Assembly (NCBI GenBank): GCA_027339745.1
Contig: DAHWNW010000001.1
Span: forward strand, 248,001-312,000
DNA from: Nitrososphaerota archaeon
GTDB lineage: Archaea; Thermoproteota; Nitrososphaeria; Nitrososphaerales; Gagatemarchaeaceae
Reading direction: 5' to 3'
Length of the DNA stretch: 64,000 nucleotides
Shown: positions 57,640 through 64,000 of the stretch, piece by piece
Position numbering within the stretch: position 1 is the stretch's first letter
Layout of the letters: every line of letters starts with the position of its first letter
The notes under the pieces: generated by a model
What the model was told of the DNA's origin: nothing
Seen by the model: only the letters and a program-made list of their open reading frames with translations
The model's database searches: none
Position numbers and translations under genes: made by a program

Positions 57640-58230
57640 GTGGCGATGCAGGCCGAGGAGCACCCCGCGACTGCGGAGAAAATCCTTCAGGTCGCGTCAC
57701 GGATGTTCGCAGAGAAGGGTTTCGCCAACGCCTCTGTGCGAGACATCTGCAAGGTAGCCGAGACCACGGCCCCTGTCATCTACTACTACTTCGGGAGCAA
57801 GAAGGGGCTCTTCGACGCCGTCGCCCGCAGGCAGATATCAATGGAAGACTTCATCGAGAAGTTGTCCAATACTTCGAAGGCTGCCGACCCGAAGAAGGGG
57901 TTGGAGTCCTTCGTCGCGACGTATCTTACCACGTTCCCTGAGCACACCTTCGACATAGGCCTCTACATGCGCGACTCGGCGACGCTTGACAAGCAGAGCG
58001 CCGAAAGGGTCTCGGAGGATCTGGAGAGAATCAAGGGGATTGCCACCGCGCTGGTGGAGAGGGCAATCGTCAATGGTCACTTCCGCAGGACCGACCCGAA
58101 GCTGGCTGTAGACTGTCTTCTGGGGATGCTCAACAGGGTCATCTTCCAGCACATTCACTTCGCGAAGAGCCAGGACCTGGAGACGTACAGCCGGTTCGTG
58201 ACAGACTTCTTCTTTCGTGCGATGAAGTAA
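57640..58230 (+). CDS. TetR family transcriptional regulator
   Basis: 196 aa; AEKILQVASRMFAEKGFANASVRDICKVAETTAPVIYYYFGSKKGLFDAV. Confidence 0.93.
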   Translation: MAMQAEEHPATAEKILQVASRMFAEKGFANASVRDICKVAETTAPVIYYYFGSKKGLFDAVARRQISMEDFIEKLSNTSKAADPKKGLESFVATYLTTFPEHTFDIGLYMRDSATLDKQSAERVSEDLERIKGIATALVERAIVNGHFRRTDPKLAVDCLLGMLNRVIFQHIHFAKSQDLETYSRFVTDFFFRAMK

Positions 58231-58231
58231 T

Positions 58232-58630
58232 CTAGAGCCCGACCACTGCGCGCCTGGGGGTGATTTCGATCGACGCACGAGGCTCCTTCCAGAATCTAGT
58301 CCGGGCCGCCTTCGTCCCAGCCGCCCTACCCGTGTATCTGATGGCAAGCTTCTCGATGTCTTTCATCCTGTCGCGCTCGCTGGCAATCCTCGCCGTGCCG
58401 AAGAGGATCACGTATGGATAGCCGTCGTCTACGAGGAAGCAGACCCTCCCGTCGCGCTCGATGTTACGGTACTTCACCCTGTTGGTGGTTGTGTTGATGA
58501 CAACCTTGTCCCCTTCTCTCATGTACCATATCGGGGTGACGTGGGGAGAGCCGTCGTCCATAATGGTAGCCAACTTGCCGATGTGTTTGCCGTCGAGAAA
58601 CCTCCTGACCTTCGGTGTTAGACTCGCCAT
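58232..58630 (-). CDS. Pyridoxamine 5'-phosphate oxidase family protein
   Basis: 132 aa; HIGKLATIMDDGSPHVTPIWYMREGDKVVINTTTNRVKYRNIERDGRVCFLV. Confidence 0.88.
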   Translation of the reverse strand: MASLTPKVRRFLDGKHIGKLATIMDDGSPHVTPIWYMREGDKVVINTTTNRVKYRNIERDGRVCFLVDDGYPYVILFGTARIASERDRMKDIEKLAIRYTGRAAGTKAARTRFWKEPRASIEITPRRAVVGL

Positions 58631-58657
58631 GGGTCTCCGGCCTACCCTTGGGTATAT

Positions 58658-60133
58658 TTAGCTCACGACGTCGAGCGGCTTGAACTTCTCGACCGTCTCT
58701 CTGAGCTCGCCACCGAGGCGCTTCTGCCACTCCTCGAATCCCTGCGGGGTCGACGGGTATGCCATGTTGATGTCCACGAGCGCTGCGCTCTTCTTGACGG
58801 TGTATCTCAGCCCTCTGGCTAGGGACAGTTGCCCGAGGACGCGGTACCACATTGCAGGGTTCATGAAACGGGCCTGGTTGAACTCGGGGTGCTTCCGCTC
58901 GGTAATCGCGTTCACGTCTTCCTCCGAGAGGAAGTGCTTCATGCCGTAGTTGATCTGATCGTTGGTGACAGTCTGGAGGTACCTTCTAAGGACCTCGAAG
59001 CTCGCCATCGGGTATCCGTGGGTGCTCATGTACTCCACGTTGTACTTCCAGAGCCCGGATTCGCTGGTGTCCCCTGCTTCGAGGGCCTCTGCCACCACCC
59101 TGCCGAGGATTGTACCACCGTAAATCGACGGACTGATGCCTCCGGCGTCTATTGGCCTCGGCATCCACGCAGCGTCACCCACCACGGCGAACCCGTTGGC
59201 CACCATGCAGTCGTTGTGGCGTCTCACGGGCACCTGCCAGTTGCCCTTCGTGTTGCCCGAGTTCGCGTCGTCCGAAGGTTGCGAATAGTTCTTGATGGCC
59301 GGATTGTCCGCGAGGTACTTGTCGATGAGTGACTGGAGGTTGTCGTGGAGTCCGAAACGCCTGTTCCTCCTCGCGAGACCGGAATGGGAGACCCCGAGGC
59401 CGATGTTCACCTTCTTCTTTCCTTTTGGGAAGACCCAGGCGTAGCCAGCGGGTGCGATGAACTGGTCGAGGTGGATTATGCAGTAATCAGGAGAGAAGTA
59501 CGACGGTTGGTCCGTTGCCGGCTCAAAGTCGAGTATGTACCTGCCGGTCCCAACGACGTCGTCTGGGTCTATCTCCTTCTCTATCTTCGAGGGTATCGGC
59601 ATGAAACGCCTCAGGGTCGAGGAAGAGCCGGTGGCGTCGATGACGACCTTGGCGGTCAGGTTGAACATGGAGCCGTCCGCCTTCCTTCCGGAGACGCCGG
59701 TGATCTTCCCGTCCTCTGCCAGCAACCGTTCGGCTGTGGCCCCGAACATGAACTCTGCCCCCACCTTCTTGGCGTCGTTGACCTGTCGCCTTGGCGCCAG
59801 CTTCCTGTTGAAGAGATACCCCTCCCCTTCGAAGAGGACCTTGGACTCCCTGTCGGGGGAGTAAACGTAGACCCCTTTCACCGGGTGCTCGAGCTCGGGT
59901 GACCCATAGTGGATCCCGATCCGCTCTGCGAGGTAGTCCAATGAGCGCTTGCTCGTCGCGTCGCCACATGTCCAACCGTTGTGGGTCTTCTTCCCCGGCG
60001 CGTCCTCCTGGTTCCTGTCCAAGACAAGGACCCGCGCCTTTCCCTTCGAGTGGTAGCCTATGGAGGCTGCGGTGATCAGTCCGGCCATGCCTCCACCTGC
60101 GATGATAACGTCATAATCTGGGTACCCTGGCAA
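58658..60133 (-). CDS. Geranylgeranyl reductase family FAD-dependent oxidoreductase
   Basis: 491 aa; DVIIAGGGMAGLITAASI, YAWVFPKGKKKVNIGLGVS, GDAAWMPRPIDAGGISPSI. Confidence 0.92.
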   Translation of the reverse strand: MPGYPDYDVIIAGGGMAGLITAASIGYHSKGKARVLVLDRNQEDAPGKKTHNGWTCGDATSKRSLDYLAERIGIHYGSPELEHPVKGVYVYSPDRESKVLFEGEGYLFNRKLAPRRQVNDAKKVGAEFMFGATAERLLAEDGKITGVSGRKADGSMFNLTAKVVIDATGSSSTLRRFMPIPSKIEKEIDPDDVVGTGRYILDFEPATDQPSYFSPDYCIIHLDQFIAPAGYAWVFPKGKKKVNIGLGVSHSGLARRNRRFGLHDNLQSLIDKYLADNPAIKNYSQPSDDANSGNTKGNWQVPVRRHNDCMVANGFAVVGDAAWMPRPIDAGGISPSIYGGTILGRVVAEALEAGDTSESGLWKYNVEYMSTHGYPMASFEVLRRYLQTVTNDQINYGMKHFLSEEDVNAITERKHPEFNQARFMNPAMWYRVLGQLSLARGLRYTVKKSAALVDINMAYPSTPQGFEEWQKRLGGELRETVEKFKPLDVVS

Positions 60134-60188
60134 GAGTAGTCGTGAACGCTACTAAAATCCTATATAAGAGCTTTGCCATGCCGTCCCT

Positions 60189-60887
60189 GTGCACAGGAAC
60201 GACGTTCTGGGCGAACTACAGAACCTTGGGCTCACCAGCTACGAAGCAAGGTGCTACGTCTCGCTGGCGTCCCTCGGCCAGGCCGACCCGGGGAGAGTTG
60301 CGGAAGATGCGGACATCCCGAAGCCGAGCGCGTACACTGCGCTTAGGGGGCTGGCTTCGAAGGGATGGGCGGACCTGGTCGTGAAGAAGCCGACGACTTA
60401 CAGGGCGAAGGAGCCATCCAGTATCAAGTCTATGGTGGAGGCAAGGGTCGAAGAGACGTTCGACGCGCTAGGAAAATTGTACAGCCCGCAGCCGTTCCAG
60501 GAGGCGGAGTTGGTCTACACAATCCGTGGAGCCGAGAAAGTCCTGGCCAAGGTCTACGAGCTGCTGAGGGGGGCACGGGATTCGGTGATGCTGGTCACGC
60601 CAGCCATTGGGCTCGAAGATGCCAAGGTCGTGGAGCTTCTCTCGGGGGCGTTGGGGAGGGGGGTGAAGGTCAGAGCCATATGCGACGAAGAGGGTGTGGG
60701 GCTACTCCCTCCCGGCGTCGACATCAGGACTGGGAACCAGATTGCCTTCGACCTTCTCGTGGACGACAAGGTTGCCCTCATCGGTCTCCCTGACCATTCG
60801 GCCTGTGGGTGGATAGACAGCCCCGCCGTCGCGAGCCACTTCAAGCAATTCACGGAGCTGCTCTGGAACACGTCCTCCCCGCTTTGA
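60189..60887 (+). CDS. TrmB family transcriptional regulator
   Basis: 232 aa; LGLTSYEARCYVSLASLGQADPGRVAEDADIPKPSAYTALRGLASKGW. Confidence 0.92.
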   Translation: MHRNDVLGELQNLGLTSYEARCYVSLASLGQADPGRVAEDADIPKPSAYTALRGLASKGWADLVVKKPTTYRAKEPSSIKSMVEARVEETFDALGKLYSPQPFQEAELVYTIRGAEKVLAKVYELLRGARDSVMLVTPAIGLEDAKVVELLSGALGRGVKVRAICDEEGVGLLPPGVDIRTGNQIAFDLLVDDKVALIGLPDHSACGWIDSPAVASHFKQFTELLWNTSSPL

Positions 60888-61136
60888 CTCTTTGTGGGGC
60901 TCTCACCTTCCACGTAGAGTCTGGCACATAGGCTGAACCTTCTTAGTTTGGGGTCGTTGATGACGTTTGGAGGATCGGTGCCCGCCGAGCAGCGAGACAT
61001 GCCCCTGTCAGCGGCAAGGGCTTGACCCCCGGCGAAAGCGCAGACGGCGACACCGGTCGAGGTCTGTGGGGACCATAAGGACGGACGCGATGCCAGGCAC
61101 TACGGCCGCCCGTGTCGAACAGGCCTGAAGTTGAGC

Positions 61137-61778
61137 CTATTCGCTCGTATAGATCGACTGGCCGGTGCTCGGGACCTCTGGGAGAGAGTCCGCCATGCGC
61201 TTCTCAGCGACCGCCGACGCCTCTGCGAGAATCCTGTTAGCTTCCTCGCTGTTCTCCGCCTGATAGAAGGTCGTCCCAGTGATCTGGCCTACGTCTACCA
61301 TTATAGAGTTCAGCTGTGCTCCTATCTCGCCGAGGGTCCCCTGAGCGTCTGGCATGGCTTCTCCTAGCGTGGCGCGCACGTTCTTGATCACCCCGATCGC
61401 GGGGGCGATGGTGGATGCAAAGTCCCCGATTTCAGTCACAGTCTGTAGCCTAGTATTGATTTGTTCAAGGGCAATCCTCGATTGGGTGACTATTTTTTCC
61501 ATCTTGCGGACTTCGGCGAGTTCGTTGGAGTACGCCTTGCTCGACTCCTGGTCATGAGCTTGGACCGCTGTGACCGTCTTCTTGAATATGCTACCTTCGC
61601 GCTGCTTCAACCTGCCCATCGCCTGGTCCAGCCTCGTAATCTCGCTGCTCAACTGCTGCGTCGCCTTTTGGATTTGCGGACGCATCGGCTGGGGCCCCCG
61701 AACGGTCTCCCTGACCATCTTGCCAAAGGGCTCCTTCTCCTCTGACTTCCACCCTTTCTCGAACTTGCTGTTGCTCAA
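61137..61778 (-). CDS. cdvB: CdvB-like (Snf7/ESCRT-III) protein
   Basis: 213 aa alpha-helical; LDQAMGRLKQREGSIFKKTVTAVQAHDQESSKAYSNELAEVRKMEKIVTQSRIALEQINTRLQTV. Confidence 0.88.
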   Translation of the reverse strand: MSNSKFEKGWKSEEKEPFGKMVRETVRGPQPMRPQIQKATQQLSSEITRLDQAMGRLKQREGSIFKKTVTAVQAHDQESSKAYSNELAEVRKMEKIVTQSRIALEQINTRLQTVTEIGDFASTIAPAIGVIKNVRATLGEAMPDAQGTLGEIGAQLNSIMVDVGQITGTTFYQAENSEEANRILAEASAVAEKRMADSLPEVPSTGQSIYTSE

Positions 61779-61894
61779 CGTAATCCTCAGGCGCCATTCC
61801 GTTGAAATCGGAGATGACTGACTGAGGCAATTACCCTTGACAGTATGCTTAATGATTCACACGTCTCTCGAGCGAAAATACATCGGGAGAGCTC

Positions 61895-62284
61895 CTATTG
61901 TATCTTGTAGTGATTGGCGATTTTAACGATGAGGAATATCACGAAAGCCACGATAATGAAGGTGATGAGCGCGATGAGGAAACCGCCAATCTGGAAGTTC
62001 TGCTTCGAGAAAGTCACTGTGTATGTGCTCAGGTTGCCTATGCTGCTCAGCGGGATGCCAATCGCCGGGAGTATCAGGTCCGTCACCAATGCCTGCACCA
62101 GGCCCCCTAGGTAGACGCCGAGGATGAAGGCGACGGCGAGCCCGAGAACCTTGTAGTTGCTGAGGAACGCCTTGAATTCCGCTGCAATCCCCTTAGGAGG
62201 GGGCGGTACAGGTGGGGCTGGCTTCGGGGTAAGGAGCTCTCTTATCTTCTGAAGCTCGTTGATGATCTCCTTGTCGGAGGACAT
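61895..62284 (-). CDS. mscL: Large-conductance mechanosensitive channel
   Basis: MSSDKEIINELQKIREL...EFKAFLSNYKVLGLAVAFILGVYLGGLVQALVTDLILPAIG. Confidence 0.85.
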   Translation of the reverse strand: MSSDKEIINELQKIRELLTPKPAPPVPPPPKGIAAEFKAFLSNYKVLGLAVAFILGVYLGGLVQALVTDLILPAIGIPLSSIGNLSTYTVTFSKQNFQIGGFLIALITFIIVAFVIFLIVKIANHYKIQ

Positions 62285-62416
62285 CGCGGGGTCAGAGTGG
62301 GGCGCCTGCTTAAGGATTGGCCCCATAGCAAAGGGGACCGAGCTCAGGCGGGGCCTGACTCTCACCCGCCCCTCATGGTTAACTTCTGAGCGCACGCACC
62401 CCGGCACCGGGAGCCA

Positions 62417-63337
62417 TTGGAAAGGAGCCGCAAGGACTCTGAGTCGAGGCAGGGATACATCTACGCCATACTAGGATCTGTCTGTGCCGGCTCTGTTTCA
62501 ACTCTGACTAAGATCTCGCTCACGACGAACGGGCCCCTCGTGGTCACGGGCGTCACGTTTCTTCTTTCAGGGCTCGTCCTATTGCTTTACCAGCCCAGGA
62601 GGAAGCCTGAACCCGGGAGCTACAGGTACCTCATACTGTTCGGGCTCTTGGGCGCGGGCCTCGCTCCTCTCATGTACACGCTTGGACTCAACCAGACTAC
62701 CGTTGTGAACGCGTCGCTCCTCGCGAACGGAGAGGTCTTGTTCACGACCGTGATCGCCTTCGCCGTCTTCGGTGAGAGGCTAGGCCGCGGGCAGGCCGCC
62801 AGGGGGATTCTCATTGTAGCCGGCCTGCTAGTGGTCTCGACAAACTTGGACCTCGCCCACATCGCTTTCCTCCACGGATTGGCCGGAAACCTGCTAATCC
62901 TCGGCTCCGGGGCTGGGTGGGCGGTCGAGAACAATATAATCGTCCTTGCCACGAAGAGGTTCGACACCACCCTCTTGAGCAAGTACCGTAACCTCATAGG
63001 GGGTTGCGCCCTGACCGCCCTCTTCCTCATCGGGCGGTTCCCCTACGGATTCTCGGCCTACTCCTCGGCCGTCATGCTCCTATTGGCCCTCGCCGTCTCG
63101 GGGGCGACTGTGATGTTCATAGCCGCAGTCAAACGACTTGGAGCGATTAGGATGCTCCTCGTGTGGTCCACTTCCACGGTGTTCGGGGCGCTCTTCGGGC
63201 TCGTGATCCTAGGAGAACAGATCACCGCAGCCCAGATCTTCGGGGGGGCGCTGATATTGTTTGGAGTGTATCTGCTCAGGAGCGGGGACAAGGTCCCCGA
63301 AGCGGAGCCCTTCGTTGCGCCCGCGGGGGGCCCATGA
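62417..63337 (+). CDS. EamA/DMT family transporter
   Basis: 306 aa, ~10 TM; duplicated EamA pattern. Confidence 0.92.
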   Translation: MERSRKDSESRQGYIYAILGSVCAGSVSTLTKISLTTNGPLVVTGVTFLLSGLVLLLYQPRRKPEPGSYRYLILFGLLGAGLAPLMYTLGLNQTTVVNASLLANGEVLFTTVIAFAVFGERLGRGQAARGILIVAGLLVVSTNLDLAHIAFLHGLAGNLLILGSGAGWAVENNIIVLATKRFDTTLLSKYRNLIGGCALTALFLIGRFPYGFSAYSSAVMLLLALAVSGATVMFIAAVKRLGAIRMLLVWSTSTVFGALFGLVILGEQITAAQIFGGALILFGVYLLRSGDKVPEAEPFVAPAGGP

Positions 63338-63450
63338 CGCGCTACTGAGAGGGAGTTTGGCAGACCTCGCTGTAGACGGTCAGGGTGGAATGCCGCGTGC
63401 ACGGAATTCCATGAACGTGTATGCGCCATGGAGGGATTGCTCAGAGCTAA

Positions 63451-64000
63451 CTAGCGGTCTGCTTCTACAGGCCAATAGTTCAGGCTCCAGTATATCACCG
63501 GGATGTCTGCTACATGGACTCCCTTCAGAAGGTGCGGCAAGGCCTTGAGGTTCTTCCCCGAAGGGACGCCTATCTTCAGCCTGTATGGGCGCGGGGACCC
63601 GTCGCTGACGATGTAGTATGACATCTCTCCCCTGGCAGCCTCAGTCCTAGAGTACACCTCCCCCGCCGGAACCCTCGGCTGTGGACCGAGCTTGAGGCGG
63701 ACAGGCCCCTGGGGGAGCGTCTTAAGCGCCTGCCTGATTATCTTTACTGACTCGCGCATGTCGAGCAGGGCGACATACGCCCGGGCCCACGAGTCACCTT
63801 GTGTGAGCACAGGAGTCTTGAACTCGAAGTCAGAATAGGAGCTGTAAGGCTCGTCCTTCCTGACGTCGAGCGCGAGCCCCGAGGCCCGGGCGACGGTCCC
63901 TGTCGCGCCGAATGCGATGGCGTCTTCCTTCGACAAGACACCCACGCGGTCTGACCTCTGGTGGACCATAGGGTTGTCGAAGAAGATCTTTTCGTACTCG
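63451..64000 (-). CDS. nuoD: NADH-quinone oxidoreductase subunit D (partial, N-terminus beyond right edge)
   Basis: C-terminal part; ATGTVARASGLALDVRKDEPYSSY, GEMSYYIVSDGSPRPYRLKIG; frame stays open to 64000 (EYEKIFFDNPMVHQRS). Confidence 0.93.
   Translation of the reverse strand, partial: EYEKIFFDNPMVHQRSDRVGVLSKEDAIAFGATGTVARASGLALDVRKDEPYSSYSDFEFKTPVLTQGDSWARAYVALLDMRESVKIIRQALKTLPQGPVRLKLGPQPRVPAGEVYSRTEAARGEMSYYIVSDGSPRPYRLKIGVPSGKNLKALPHLLKGVHVADIPVIYWSLNYWPVEADR

Noticed and set aside
60136-60154. AGTAG...CTACT inverted repeat between GGR and TrmB genes
   Set aside because: Only 5-bp arms with off-centre interior pairing; too weak to claim as an operator.
1-64000. CRISPR array or cas genes
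   Set aside because: No regularly spaced direct repeats and no Cas-like proteins seen; the 6.8-7.6 kb words have irregular spacing.

Overview
This 64 kb window is a GC-rich, gene-dense archaeal chromosome segment. TACK/Thermoproteota, possibly Nitrososphaeria-like, is inferred from CdvB, a thermosome, EF-2, the proteasome-exosome super-operon, geranylgeranyl reductase and an F420 reductase. Most of it is housekeeping: PsmA-SBDS-Rrp4-Rrp41-Rrp42-L37Ae-Pcc1-prefoldin-DHH; RbkR plus a RibU-type ECF transporter; Nfo; XPF-type nuclease; M1 aminopeptidase; EF-2; AcdAB; arginase; HtrA; HerA/NurA; thermosome; GGR; MscL; and a NuoD fragment at the right edge. The main accessory feature is a decayed ~3.2 kb integrated element (about 6681..9925). 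It is bounded by exact 22-bp copies of the 3' end of a tRNA-Lys(UUU) gene and carries an AbiE-like type IV TA pair (toxin NTase interrupted by an in-frame TGA), an integrase N-terminal remnant, and a ~700 bp non-coding zone packed with short repeated or palindromic words. The tRNA-Lys gene seems to contain two non-canonical introns (D-loop and variable region). Other items worth following up: a three-gene operon of a HerA/VirD4-like pseudo-ATPase, a RadA-like ATPase and a membrane protein; a large NurA-like partner of HerA; ORF-less hairpin-rich segments that may be unannotated structured RNAs; and Cys-rich microproteins below the ORF cutoff. All calls come from reading the sequence; no searches were run.
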